From: Anastatus disparis
Taxonomy: Eukaryota > Arthropoda > Insecta > Hymenoptera > Eupelmidae
DNA length: 64,000 nt
NCBI GenBank assembly: GCA_017163975.1
Contig: JAFFSR010000316.1
Span: 3,322,001-3,386,000, forward strand
Direction: 5' to 3'
The notes under the pieces are model-generated. The model did no database searches, was not told the DNA's origin, and saw only the letters and a list, made by a program, of their open reading frames with translations. Both the position numbers and the translations under genes were made by a program. The first letter of the stretch is position 1; each line of letters begins with the position of its first letter. Positions 47,556 through 58,946 of this stretch are shown here, piece after piece.

Positions 47556-47714
47556 AAAAAAAAAAAAAAAAAAAATTGGTATAGAGAGGAAGCTACATAA
47601 GGTCAATCGATTTCCCTTACTACAGACTCCAGCCTTATACTCTTACCATCACTATTTTTCCTTACACCAACCTATCACTAATATTTTCCACCCAAACCTT
47701 GTAGTCTCTATTTT

Positions 47715-47729
47715 CTTTCCTTTCCACAG
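47715..47729 (+). promoter_or_regulatory. Splice acceptor-like site at env3 start
   Basis: TTTCTTTCCTTTCCACAG ends immediately before the ATG at 47730. This is the best acceptor match of the set: an uninterrupted pyrimidine tract and CAG. Confidence 0.65.
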
Positions 47730-50700
47730 ATGCAAGTTCTGATACTACTCGCCCTACTTACCTCCCCCTTAACCTACTCCACGGGAAGCAATCTACCCTA
47801 CTTCATCATTGATATTGAACATCCATCAGGGCTTTACTTCAAAAACATAGGAAAATTTGCCTATAAAAACTCAAACTGGACCTTAACGACAACTATAGAC
47901 CTAGATCTAATCAATCCAGAAAGAAAAAACGTTGGACAAAAATTTGAAGATATCTACGCCAATTGTCCAAAAATACTTAAAATATGCCAAGCAATACTCA
48001 ATCAAACCAACCATTTTTATAGTAGCATCTCTACAGCCCACACAGCATGAAATATTGCAATGAAACTTTCACTGAAATATTGTGCTGAAATATTGTCACA
48101 AGATTGCAGCAATCTTGTCTTAACATTGCTAAGAGGTTTCATGAAACATTTCAGTGTGATATTGCTGCAAACTTGCTACAAGGTTACAGAAAATAATTCA
48201 AGCAATATTGCAAGGAACCTTTCATGAAAGGTTGCAGCGAGGTTTTTGCAAGGTTTTATAAAACATTTCATGAAATATTGCGAGAAACCTTTCATGAAAG
48301 GTTGCAGCGAGGTTTCTGCAAGATTTTAAAAACAATTCATGAAATATTGCAAGAAAACTTTCATGACATGTTTCAGCGAGGTTTCCAGCAAGATTTAGAA
48401 AACATTTCATAGAATATTGCAAGAAACCTTTCATGAAAGGTTGCAGTGAGGTTTCTGAAAGATTTTAGGAATATTTCATGAAATATTGCAAGAAACCTTT
48501 TATGAAAGGTTGCATAGAGGTTTCCAGCAAAATTTAGAAAACATTTTATAAAATATTGCAAGGAACCTTTCATGAAAGGTTGCAGCAAGGTTTCTGCAAT
48601 ATTTTAGAAATATTTCATGAAATTTCGCAAGAAACCTTTCATGAAAGATTGCAGCGAGGTTTCTGTAAGATTTTAGAAATATTTCATGAAATATTGCAAG
48701 AAAACTTTCACGAAAGGTTGCAGCGAGGTTTTCAGCACGATTTAGAAATTATTTCATGGAATATTGCAAGGAACCTTTCATGAAAGGTTGCAGCGAGGTT
48801 TCTGCAAGATTTTAGAAATATTTCATGGAATATTGCAAGAAAACTTTCACGAAAGGTTGCAACGAGGTTTCTGCAAGATTTTAGAAACATTTCATGAAAT
48901 ATTGGACGAAAACTTTCACGACATGTTTCAGCGAGGTTTTCAGCAAAATTTAGAAAACATTTCATGGAATATTGCAAGAAACCTTTCATGGAAGGTTGCA
49001 GCAAGTTTTCTGCAAGATTTTAGAAATATTTCATGAAATATTGCAAGAAACCTTTCATGAAAGGTTGCAGCGCGGTTTCTGTAAGACTCTAAACACATTT
49101 CATGAAATATTGCAAGAAAATTTTTATTATATGTTTCAGCGGGATTTTCAGCAAGATTTAAACAACATTTTGATGGAATATTGCATCGAACTTTCTATGA
49201 AAGATTGCAGCGAGCTTTCTGCAAGATTTTAGAAACATTTTATAAAATATTGCAAGAAACCTTTCACAAAAGGTTGCAGCGAGGTTTCTGCAAGATTCTA
49301 AAAACATTTCATGAAATATTGCAAGAAACCTTTCACGAAAGGTTTCAGCGAGTTTTCCAGCAAGATTTGGGGAACTTTTCATGGAATATTGCATCGAACT
49401 TTCTATGAAAAATTGCAGTGAGGTTCCTGCAAGATTTTAGAAACATTTTATGAAATATTGCAAGAAACCTTTCATGAAAGGTTTCAGTGAGGTTCCTAGC
49501 AAGATTTGGGGAACATTTTACGAAATATCGCAAGAGACCTTTGATGAAAGGTTGCAGCAAGGTTCGTGCAAGATTTTAGAAACATTTTACGAAATATTGC
49601 AAGATACCTTTTATGAAAGGTTTCAACGAGGTTTCCAGCAAAATTTGATGAATATTTTATGAAATATTACGAGGTATCTTTTGTTAAAAGTTGCAGTAAG
49701 ATTTCTGCAAGGTTTTTGACAAGATTTCTAAGATATCACAAAAAATATTGCTATGTAGATTTCGCCAATGGTTATTACCATATTTTTGGCAATCTTTATA
49801 AAATATTCCAGAAAAGCGTTTCACAAAAAGTATCAGCAAAGTTTCATGAATAATTTCAAAATGAAATTGCAGCAAACCTTTCATAAACAGTTTCAGCAAT
49901 AATTCCGCAAGTTTTTATAAAAGATTCTAAGAGCAGTCCAGATTCGCTGTTCTTGCCTTATATTTGGTTTCCTGTTATTTACTCAAGTATTTATTGCTGT
50001 AGTTTTATTGTAAACGGGAAGTTGTGCGCAATAAGTATGCTATTATTATAAATATTTATGCGTAGGGTAAAAAAATCCATCGAATTGTTATTGAAAGAAG
50101 TAAAGAACGCATAAATATTAGAAACAAAACCTTTTATTTCAATATTCTCTACTTTTCTCAAAAACGATGCTGAGGAATTTTTTCTTCTTGTGCACAAATA
50201 TTGATAATAATACTATTGCGCTCAACTAGTAATTCATAGATACAACGATTGATACTTAAGCAAATAAGAAAAACTTTATCACACAAGGATAGAAAATCCT
50301 GCCTACTATTAAATATTACTGCAGCAAGCTTTTGGCGAGATTTAAGAAATATTTTACAAAATATTGCAGGAAACCATACGGAAAGGTATGAGCATTGTTC
50401 GCAGCAAAATTTGGGAAAAATTTCATGAAATATTACGAGAAACCTTTCATGAAAGATTGCTGCAAGATTTCTTGAAATGTTGCTGCGAGGTTTTTAGAAA
50501 TATTTCAACCGGGTTCTAGCGCGGACATATAAATGTTGCTGCAATATCTCATAAAAAGTTGCTACGAGGTTTTCTGCAAGGTTACGGTGAGATTTTCTGA
50601 AAAATTGCTGTGTGGTTGCTTGAAATGTTTTTGATATTTTTCCCGCAAGATTTCTGTGAGGTTTCTTGAAATGTTTCTGTTACATTTCCTGAAAGATTGC

Positions 50701-52304
50701 TGCGAGGTTTCCTGCAAGGTTGCGGCGAAGTGTTCTAAAAGATTGTTGCAAGGTTTCTTGAAATGTTTCTGTTACATTTCCTGAAATATTGCTGTGAGGT
50801 TTTCATGAAAGGTTACTGTGAGGTTTTCTGAAAGATTGCTGCGAGGTTTTTAGGAAAATTTCAACCGGGTTCTAGCGCGGACATATAAATGTTGCTGCAA
50901 TCTTTTATGAAAGGTTGCTGCGAAGTTTCGAAACTTTCATGAAACCTTGCAGCAACCTTGCAGCAATCTTTCATGCTGTGTGGGAGCTGAAGGAATATTT
51001 AACGATATTAAACACAGCTTATTACAACAAACCTACTTCAAGAAAAAGCGAAAAGACTAAACAACACATTTAGACAGCTGAACTATGCATACTTCACTCA
51101 TATCTCAGAAGCTCAATTTATGGACAATAAATACCTCGCGAAACTTGGAAATTGGTCTGAAACAATGGAGAATAACATAAAGCAATACATGGGATTATGT
51201 TACAATACTTTCAGTACCCTGAATGCAATTATCAATGGTACCCTCGGAACACACCTATTTACTCAAGAAACCATTACCCGGATAATCAGAGAAAATAATA
51301 ACGGATCAACGAAATCTAGTTTTCCGCAGGTCGACCCATTTTTAACAGGATTACGAGGCTTTCTTCACATCCAGCTCAGCAATACAAACGCAACCATATA
51401 CATCACAGCCACCTTCACCACGTACACCCAAGGAAGATACAATCTATACCAGATGCATCCATTCCCAGTACCACGGGAATTCGGACTCTCTATTGATGTA
51501 GAACCTACATTCGTCTTCCTCGTAACCAAAGAAAGGACAATGACGCATTCATTCATGAACCCCAATCACCTGAGGAAATGCACGGAAATTGAAGGAACTT
51601 TTTACTGTCCCCAACCACAGAAATCATATGGTCGTAGCTGCCAAATGTCTTTACTAACGGACTCTGAAAATAAAGAACCAGAAGATTGCAGGATACGCAC
51701 GACCAGACAAAACACCACAAGATGGGTTCCGCTATCAAGTGGTAACCAATGGATATACTTCGCCGTTCATCAGGAATTCGTCACTATTTTTTGTCCAAAC
51801 GACCAACACGCGGCGATATTACACGGAGTAGGACTTTTTCAACTGGATAAATCATGTGTGGGTAAAACTGAATATTACGACATCAAACCACGGCTTAAGA
51901 CTGAAACTGATGCTCCATTGTATATCTACGATTATCAACCCAACACACCGGCTGTTGCACTTTTCAACCCTTTTGGATCGATCAGCATACTACAGAGCAA
52001 ACATATCCTAATCAAAATAATATATGTACTGATCACCGGATATTCAATCTTGATTATTATTATGATGACCGCATTATTACGCACAAGGCGACGAAACAGA
52101 TCTCGTAATATACTGCCATTACCACCTCCAAATATTATATCTCGAGACATGGCCATGGAACTCTGCGTAACTCCTCGAACATACAACCGGGAATACACAT
52201 CGATATTGGATGAAGAATACAAACCAAACGCGCATTTTTCACCCGTCAACTGCGACTACGAAGAACCACTATCGCCACCACCAAATACTCAAACCATCGA
52301 TTAA
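47730..52304 (+). pseudogene. env: env3, third envelope paralogue, split by element E3
   Basis: The first part is 47730-48036: signal-like MQVLILLALLTSPLTYS, then a HPSGLYFKNIGKF block corresponding to NPGIYYEK of env1. It is cut at 48036 by a 2.9-kb transposable element (48037-50984) and resumes at 50985. The second part has one frame change near 51040 and a long frame to 52304. That frame contains a YQMHPFPVP block, several Cys residues in an ectodomain, a membrane segment (about 52000-52070, IIYVLITGYSILIIIMMTALL), an RTRRRNR basic stop-transfer and a cytoplasmic tail of about 65 residues. It follows env2 closely and is the third copy of the same module. Confidence 0.88.
48037..50984. mobile_element. 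Palindrome-array element E3 (CCCACACAGCATGAAA ends), inside env3
   Basis: Perfect inverted ends CCCACACAGCATGAAA (with a mismatch just inside) are flanked by AG on both sides (48035-48036 and 50985-50986), a 2-bp duplication. The left array (48060-49920) has a unit of about 68-70 bp built from CCTTTCATGAAAGG, TTGCAGCGAGGTTT and ATTTCATGAAATATTG. A non-repetitive core lies at about 49925-50310. The right array (50320-50980) has diverged units, including a repeated CAACCGGGTTCTAGCGCGGA block (50508 and 50868). Many frames of 60-90 codons run through the arrays on both strands; they are repeat translations. Confidence 0.95.
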
Positions 52305-52424
52305 CTTAAAACTCGTTCTTTTTTTTAACCATAGTTTTTAAGGATCCACCTTCATACTAAATGATATTGTATTCATTTTCTCACTCTTTTATCCTTGTCT
52401 GAATAATAACTAACCTCCTAGTTT

Positions 52425-52451
52425 CCATTCTTTTCTTTTTTTTTCTCACAG
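52425..52451 (+). promoter_or_regulatory. Splice acceptor-like site before the small ORFs
   Basis: A 24-base pyrimidine-rich tract ends in CACAG at 52451. A second TTTACAG ends at 52469. Both lie upstream of the ATG at 52500. Consistent with another spliced viral message. Confidence 0.55.
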
Positions 52452-52499
52452 CTACTCTTGCGTTTACAGCTGATATCTGAACCGAAACACCATACCACC

Positions 52500-52973
52500 A
52501 TGATTAAAGGAATCTGTGCCACTCAAGACCCCAAAATCAAGGCCGTTTATTACAACACAGTGAGCCGCAGAATTTTGTGAAGCATTTGTTTCAGCACCAC
52601 CGAACATACTGGGCGCTACGAAAAACAAACCTGGTTCCACAGATTCTCCCAATTCACCGAACCTCTCTATTGTAAATGTTACAATTGTAGCAAATACCTA
52701 CTAACATTAAAAACGGCCTGCAAATGTATAGCTTGCATTATGACGGCCCTACAACACTTGGAAGAAATCAACGCCATAGGAGGGAAACAGATTTATGATA
52801 CCTACGGGAGAATTAATACAAAAGAAAGAGGACCGGCCATGTGTCGTCAAAAGACCCCTCCCCCGAAGGGATTACCAAATCTCTACTCGGAATCGAAGCC
52901 CGAAAAAAAACATCAACAGTGCATACTGCACGAAAGCTCAACTACCGGCGCACTACAGCAAGATGAGCCGTAA
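52500..52973 (+). pseudogene. Small Cys-rich ORF x1 with internal TGA
   Basis: The frame opens at ATG 52500, has a TGA at 52578-52580, then stays open to 52973. After the TGA it reads SICFSTTEHTGRYEK and later CKCYNC and CKCIAC, pairs of Cys suited to binding zinc. It is similar to the next ORF at CFSTT, the Tyr/Lys and FH residues, the C-x2-C pairs and a final Q-H-x-x-x-IN. Alignment to that ORF places a Cys where this one has TGA. The second half (52800-52973) has no counterpart and is Lys/Pro rich. I do not recognise the family; a nucleic-acid-binding accessory protein is one possibility. Confidence 0.65.
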
Positions 52974-53217
52974 GGTCATTTGCGAGAAATGTTTTTCGAC
53001 AACCACGAAATACAAAAAACACTACAAGCGTTATACTCGCTTCCACAGTATTTGCCTGCCCGGAGTCCAAGAGCGACGCTGTGACTACTGTCAAGTTTTA
53101 CTACTGTACACTAGAAGAGCCAACTCCTGTAAGACTTGTAAAAAAGCCGCACATCAACACCGATTTCAAATCAACGATGAAGGTGGCACCCTCGTCAACT
53201 CCCATGATATAACCTAA
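52963..53217 (+). CDS. Small Cys-rich ORF x2, paralogue of x1
   Basis: 84 residues from ATG 52963, which overlaps the stop region of the preceding ORF by a few bases in a different frame. Cys pairs occur at VICEKC, RRCDYC and CKTCKK, with His residues between (KKHYKRYTRFHS and AAHQH). This looks like two zinc-binding knuckles. The Lys/Arg-rich composition suggests RNA or DNA binding. A longer frame beginning at 52795 reads into it, but its extra N-terminus is the shadow of x1. It is intact, unlike most of the virus. Function unknown. Confidence 0.6.
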   Translation: MSRKVICEKCFSTTTKYKKHYKRYTRFHSICLPGVQERRCDYCQVLLLYTRRANSCKTCKKAAHQHRFQINDEGGTLVNSHDIT

Positions 53218-53459
53218 TAAACCCCTCTCCCCCCCCCCTTCTACCCCTCTCGCAATCATTAAAGCATACCTTTATACAGCCATATCGCATACCTTTGTAA
53301 AATCATCGTTCATACCTTTGTAATAGCCATTTCACGACCACCTACCCACCTCTCTCTATTCTACTATCTTTCATATTACTCACCTACCTACACATATTTT
53401 TCCGTTTTTATATATATTAATCAAAAATATTTGCTATATTTTCTTTTGTCTCAATATAC

Positions 53460-53795
53460 ATGGAATTCGTCCACAAAATAAACGTGCTTTTGAGGTTTGG
53501 GTTCTACCCCAAAACGGAGCCATGTCACAGCTACGACATAAACGATATTGATGTCAACGATCAATGTAGACACTGCAACCAACCATATGAGGCACGGCCG
53601 ATTATTCGGATGATATACCACGATCTGATTTCAATTCTCATAATAACACAAGAACAAGAAAACCGCCTCTTTTCCCCTCCAGAGATGGTTGCTCTAAGAG
53701 AATTCTACATGGTGGGGATACGAAGACCCAGACCAAGACGTCCTCCTCCGGATAGCGACGACGACGATGGCTACCATTCCGAACCTCCTAGATAA
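53460..53795 (+). CDS. Small ORF x3 with CxxC and acidic tail
   Basis: 111 residues, intact. A CRHC pair and an upstream Cys (PCHSYDINDID) may bind zinc. The C-terminus is arginine/proline rich (RRPRPRRPPPDSDDDDGYH). It lies between x2 and the LTR, where extra genes are uncommon in errantiviruses. An ATTTTCTTTTGTCTC pyrimidine tract lies just upstream, without a clear AG. No family recognised. Confidence 0.5.
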   Translation: MEFVHKINVLLRFGFYPKTEPCHSYDINDIDVNDQCRHCNQPYEARPIIRMIYHDLISILIITQEQENRLFSPPEMVALREFYMVGIRRPRPRRPPPDSDDDDGYHSEPPR

Positions 53796-53927
53796 TTACA
53801 CTCTTTGCATTTTATTTCATTTTTTTTTCTCTCCTCTCTCTTTTCATACATACCTTTTTGCGTTTCATTGTTATAGTCTTAAGAATAGAACGAGTTATAA
53901 GTTCATTTCACCAATCATAGCTTTAGT

Positions 53928-53962
53928 TCATCGAGGACGATGAACCTTCCTAACCAGGGAGG
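53928..53962 (+). promoter_or_regulatory. Hairpin and polypurine tract
   Basis: GTTCATCG-AGGA-CGATGAAC forms a perfect 8-bp stem with a 4-base loop. It is followed by AGGGAGG directly before the LTR. Such a tract primes plus-strand DNA synthesis in Ty3/gypsy elements. Confidence 0.7.
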
Positions 53963-54802
53963 TGTAACAAACTCAGATCCTCGTTTATTAATAATTATTT
54001 AAAATTGTACTGTTTTTTTCTCTTTTTCTTTCGCTAAGATTAAAGAAATGAACTTGTCGCTCTTCACATCTGTGAGCCACACGCACGGGTCACGTCGCTT
54101 ATCTCTAATGACCCGCTGTGACCTATGACGCATCTACTAGCTTCTCTAGTAGTAACGAAACACTTTTTTTTCTCTCACCTCATAAATTCAATACTTTATG
54201 GGGCCATTAATTAGACTAGACTCATAAATTAACACTATCTGAAGATTTCTTCAAAATCTCAGATATATATATAAGCTTATAGGTCCATACAAAAAAGTTT
54301 CATATTATAGTAGTCATTTAATAACTGTACGTCGCTAAGACCAAGGGTCAATAATTGTTAAAAAGCCATCGAAGGCACAGACTAAAAGTCAACCAATAGA
54401 AAAAATCCAAGTTTGTTTTAAAATATATGTATTCTGTAGTAAATCGCAATTGTGTACAAAAAAAACGAACAATATAAAGAAATTCAAAATATACAAAATA
54501 ATAAACTTAAACTGTGTATAATTATCAAGAAAATTAAACCATATATATTCCATACATATATAATTAAGAAGCGAGGATTAATATCCAAGACCAGCTACAA
54601 GGTGAGTCTCAATTAAATTACAATTCATTTGCTTATTTCTAATTCTAAAAACTGGCTCTCGAGCCTGCTTAATAAACTTACCCGCTACTCTAACCCTCTG
54701 CCACGCAAAAGCTTTCTATTGTGTAACCGCTCGATGCAGTAGGAACTGTAACGCGCGAATAAATTAATAATAATAAAAATTTATTAACGTTCGGACGTTA
54801 CA
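53963..54802 (+). repeat. 3' LTR, 840 bp
   Basis: It begins TGTAAC and ends GTTACA, an inverted hexamer with the usual TG...CA ends, immediately after the polypurine tract. A TATATATATAAGC element near 54263 may be the promoter, and AATAAA near 54757 may be the polyadenylation signal. No matching 5' LTR exists in this window, so the element is truncated on that side. Confidence 0.8.
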
Positions 54803-55331
54803 TACCTATACACCGGGTGCATGTGTGAGTGTAAGTGTACATCTGACAGCGCAGTGGCATGAACGTCGTCATCAAGGACATAAGATGGCGACGCACAAGA
54901 GCACTGTTATAGGTTATGTTTACATGTGTGTTTTCTTCTTTTTATATAATGTGTGCACTAGTATTATAAAGTTGCAGTCTTCATCGTAGCTTAACTTCTA
55001 GTACACCATGATAAAACCGATGGTGAGTGTGATTTCCCCTTCACCACGTGTTTTGATTTGAGGTCAAGTTCCCCTTTAGCTGTGTCTCTCTCTACCGGTA
55101 ATTCGTCTGCTGTCAATAATTCGCGTGTTTCTCAAAACAAACAACAAGAATAAAAAGATTAATTCATTTAATTATTTTAAATAACAATCGGTTTTGTGAG
55201 TGCATCTCGGCTTATCCTTTTCTCTTATTCTCTCGAATAGATTGATTGTTGAGATGCAATAAATGCATCACATAAATAAAGATAACTTCAAAGTAATTGA
55301 AAAATCTTACGTGAAATATAATTATAATGAA
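54803..55331. other. Spacer, no gene seen
   Basis: Ordinary-composition flank of the LTR followed by AT-rich DNA. No supported feature. Confidence 0.5.
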
Positions 55332-55504
55332 TTCTCACGGCGTGCTTTAGGCAAGTCCTACTTCGATCAAATTGTCAACAGAAAAACTCAACAAGGTTCC
55401 ATTTTTTATGATTTGCGCCATAAAATCCCGTTAAAATTAAAATCCTATATGCTCCCCTTTTCCACAAATCTCGAAAAAAGTTTTAAAAAAATTGTTTTAT
55501 CACC

Positions 55505-56310
55505 ACTGGTAGAATTTTAAAACAGTTTATTGCTAGATATGAGCTAGCATTAAACAAAATAACTTAATATTAGCTAACCTCTTAGCCAGAAGCCTCGCCA
55601 ATATTCTCACGTTCTTAGCTATATTTAAGCTAAAGATTAAGTAATAACATATTGTATAAAGGACGGCGATTTATACCTATACTGTATGTCAGTATACTTC
55701 TGTCACTTTCCTTGTCGTGAGTCGCACAGTATGTTAGTAAGCTTCTACGCTCACTTTGCATATATGCGTATTGTGAAAGAAGTAGGGATTCGGTTGTTTT
55801 GGAATAGCGATTTGTTTTTTTTGCTGTGAGAGAGAATGCGCCCAACGCATCATGGGAAAAATCGGGACATAACTATAAGAGAGTTGACGCGTCGTTAGAT
55901 AAATCGTTATCAGATATTTATAGCACTTTTTCGAGTAAATCTTTTTGGGTATATTAATAAACACTTAACCTTTAAATTCGACATTCAGCTGAGCACGTTT
56001 TAGCCAATCTATATATACCTTGATACCAAGTCGTAGATGTGTATGAAAAATTCTGTTTTTGCGACAAACATAATCAATTTAGTAAATAATTAAAATAATA
56101 AGTTTAATTGAGTATTATTATATATTTTATAATTTGTATCAGTATCAACTATATATATTTAATGTATTCAAAATTGAAAACATTAATTTCCCCCTTTTGT
56201 TTTAAAAAATAAGTTTTCAGCTGTAAGTTAATGATGAACTACTTATTAGTTAATAAATCTAGCTAATTGTTTATAAGCTAACTAGCCGAGCTGGTTAATT
56301 TTTTACCAGA
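55505..56310. mobile_element. 806-bp element in the left arm (ACTGGTA ends, ACC duplication)
   Basis: The ends ACTGGTAGAA and, inverted, TCTGGTAAAA are flanked by ACC (55502-55504 and 56311-56313). The opposite arm near 60640-60650 has one ACC and no insert. Subterminal sequence is rich in AGCTAGC and TTAGCTAA. No gene is seen. Confidence 0.75.
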
Positions 56311-56514
56311 ACCTGAGATGTACTACTCTTAGCTTTTACCCCAGAACCAGCGACGAAACCGTGGTAGTACCCATGGTTCTATATTTTTGTGATTTGAAAA
56401 AAACTCTTAGAACTTATTTTTATCTGTTTTTCAATATCACTATTATATTAATAATATAATATTATATACCAAACTAATAATAACTTTTTCAACACTATAT
56501 GAATTTTTTTTAGT

Positions 56515-57760
56515 AAATATTTTTATAACATAGACTCTATAAAAAATCAATTTTTTGTTAAAGATTAGTTGAAAATTCAACGATGGCTGATTTAGGCTTT
56601 TTTCCATATTTAACGTCATCAATAAAATTCATTTTCTATTAATCCTATCTTTTCGAAAATTCTCGGTGCACGCTCTCACCCGCCTGTTCTGGCCATATTC
56701 CTAATCCTTCACCTTCATTCAAAAAACTTAAGCCTTTCTTAAGAGGGTTAAATGAAATATGAACCCTACTAAAAAATCTCAGGTGATAAATCAGATGATT
56801 TCCCATGCCAAAATCTCATGTGACAATTTTATTCGTTTTTTAGGTATTGCAAATCATTTTTAATCGATTGTGGACTATTCTTCAAAATTTTGAGTATCAG
56901 ACCTCCGGATCATGGATTTTGCTCAAACTTTGGAATAAGTTTTCAGATGTCAAAATATGAAAGGAAACATAATTTTAGACTCCAATGCCCAATATATCCT
57001 CAGTTATAGGTAATCAAAGAAAATCACTAAAAAAGTTACTAGATTTTCAAACGCTTATAGTTCTTTGGCATTGATACTTAGAAGCATGAAACTTGTTTTT
57101 AAATGAAAGCTGAGCTTAAATCATTTCGAAATAGCACTTGTAAAATATGAAAACATTATTTTTCCCAAAATTATAACGTAATAAAGATTGGGCCTGAGTT
57201 TTATTTTCAAAACATTAATTAATAATAAAAGCTGAAATTCGGTCCAATCTTTATTACGCTATAATTTTGGGAAAAATGATGTTTTTGTATTCTATAAGTG
57301 CTGTTTCGAAAGGATTTGAGCTCAGCTTTCATTTTTGGAAAAATTCATGCTTCTAAGTATCAATGCTAAAGAACTATAAGCGTTTGCAAATCTAATAACT
57401 TTTTTAGTGATTTTCTTTGAATACCTGTACAATCAAAGTTTGAGCAAAAGTCCAGAGGTCTGATACTCTTCTAGTCAGTACAATTTTTTTAAATAATTAA
57501 TTTGAATAAAAAATTTATTGTTTTAGTTGAAAAATAATGAATTTTTTCCAGTGAAGACTCAAATCAATTATTTAAAATAGGTCATATACTGAGTACTTAA
57601 CTTTAAAACTTCATATTCATAATATAAAATGAATTTTATTGATGATGTTAAATATGAAGAAAATTTTAATCAACCGTTGTTGAATTCTCATCAACTCGTC
57701 TTTAATGAAATGTAAATTTTTTTTATAAAGTCTACATTTTAAAAATATTTTGTGACGCAT
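56515..57760. mobile_element. Long hairpin in the centre of the 5.45-kb element
   Basis: Inverted arms centred near 57220. Examples: GAAAATCACTAAAAAAGTTA (57018) with its complement near 57395; CCCAAAATTATAACGTAATA (57167) with its complement near 57250; outer blocks 56565-56640 with 57620-57690. Non-coding. Confidence 0.85.
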
Positions 57761-58946
57761 TGCTTTAATCGGTATTCAGTCGAGAACCGAACGCGCGTTC
57801 ACAGCGTGCAGCTACGCCCATGATTCGTACAATTATCTATGTGTTTTACATGTAATATCCCTTCTCTAGCGTAATAGCGGTGAATCGAGCGTCGGCGGCT
57901 CGAATGCGAGCTTACGAGAAGAAGAAAAATGTAGAGAAGAATCACTCTTCTGCCTGCCTTTGGTTAAATAAAGTTCTAAAACTAAAATCCGAGTTAATAA
58001 TTGTATTTTTTTCAAATTGAATAAAATACGGCGAAGTAGATCGACGCATGTTTGGTCTACAAACCCGTTTATTGAATTTTAAATTAAGTGCTTCATTGTT
58101 GTTCGCGAAATAGTGAATCATTGGTGCATTAATAAGTTTTAAAATCAAAGTCACGTAATTCATTTTACTTAATTGAGTACTTGCAAATATTTGTATAGGA
58201 GAAATATCCTTTAAATATTTGCAAGTCTGTTAAAATCGAGAGTCATAAAATAATTTGATAAATCCTAAAAGGCAACAAGAGGCCCAAGCATATCAACCAG
58301 CACTTTTCCTTTTTCCTAGTCTCCTTCCTACACGAGCAAGTGATCCCGAAGTAGTCGGACATGACGTACCGGCTACATACGGATTAGCTCAGCACATACA
58401 AGTCCCTCACTAAATTTGAAATAAACACATTACAAACTACAATTTAATATATTATAAATTTAAGACACGTGGTTACGCCCGTGTTATAATTAATGATAGA
58501 CAAATTTTTTAAGTGGCTTTACCACGAAAATTAAGTATATATTTATTCGTGGATCGATGGTATTCCTCATTTAAACCGATTAAAATCTTTTTTCTTTCTT
58601 TAAATTGCATTAGCGCGAAAGGGACATAAGTTTCGTTATTTCCATAAATGAAAGAAACGATACTTTTCCTCATAAATTAAAGTTAACTAAGGTTCGTTTA
58701 ATGTTCTAATCTTGGCATTAAGCCTCGCATTAAGCAACCTTACCGTTAATACATATACATCTGGCTACGGCCAAAATACAAAGAAATTATCTTAGGTAAA
58801 AAATAAATCATCGAAATTATATTTAGTTGATGTGTGTTTGATGAGACATACGAATCGTAAAATGAAAATATATTTCACGAATATTAAATTAAATAAACAT
58901 AGTGCTTAACACTGGCTTAGCACATGTAGACATGAGCGATTATTTA
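57761..58946. other. No gene seen
   Basis: Mixed-composition DNA including a GC-richer patch at 57775-57930 and another at 58310-58400. No feature I can name. Confidence 0.4.

Larger units (their letters stand above)
38722..54802 (+). mobile_element. Endogenous gypsy-type retrovirus, 5'-truncated, with three env genes
   Basis: Order: gag, protease, RT, RNase H, linker, integrase, env1, env2, env3, two small Cys-rich ORFs, one further small ORF, polypurine tract, LTR. RT before integrase and an F-type env place it with Ty3/gypsy errantiviruses. The 5' LTR, leader and start of gag are missing; the sequence begins directly at the end of the giant inverted repeat. Most genes are broken by frameshifts or stops, and env3 carries a 2.9-kb insertion, so the copy cannot be functional. 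Confidence 0.93.

Noticed and set aside
48224..49853. Numerous 60-90 codon frames on both strands
   Set aside because: They are translations of the E3 repeat array and recur with its period.
52795..52962. N-terminal extension of the second Cys-rich ORF
   Set aside because: It overlaps the first Cys-rich ORF in another frame; the similarity between the two ORFs starts near the ATG at 52963.
55263..55520. An 85-codon hypothetical gene
   Set aside because: Its coding stretch crosses the boundary of the 5.45-kb element and its terminal inverted repeat, and it runs into a later insertion; no domain.
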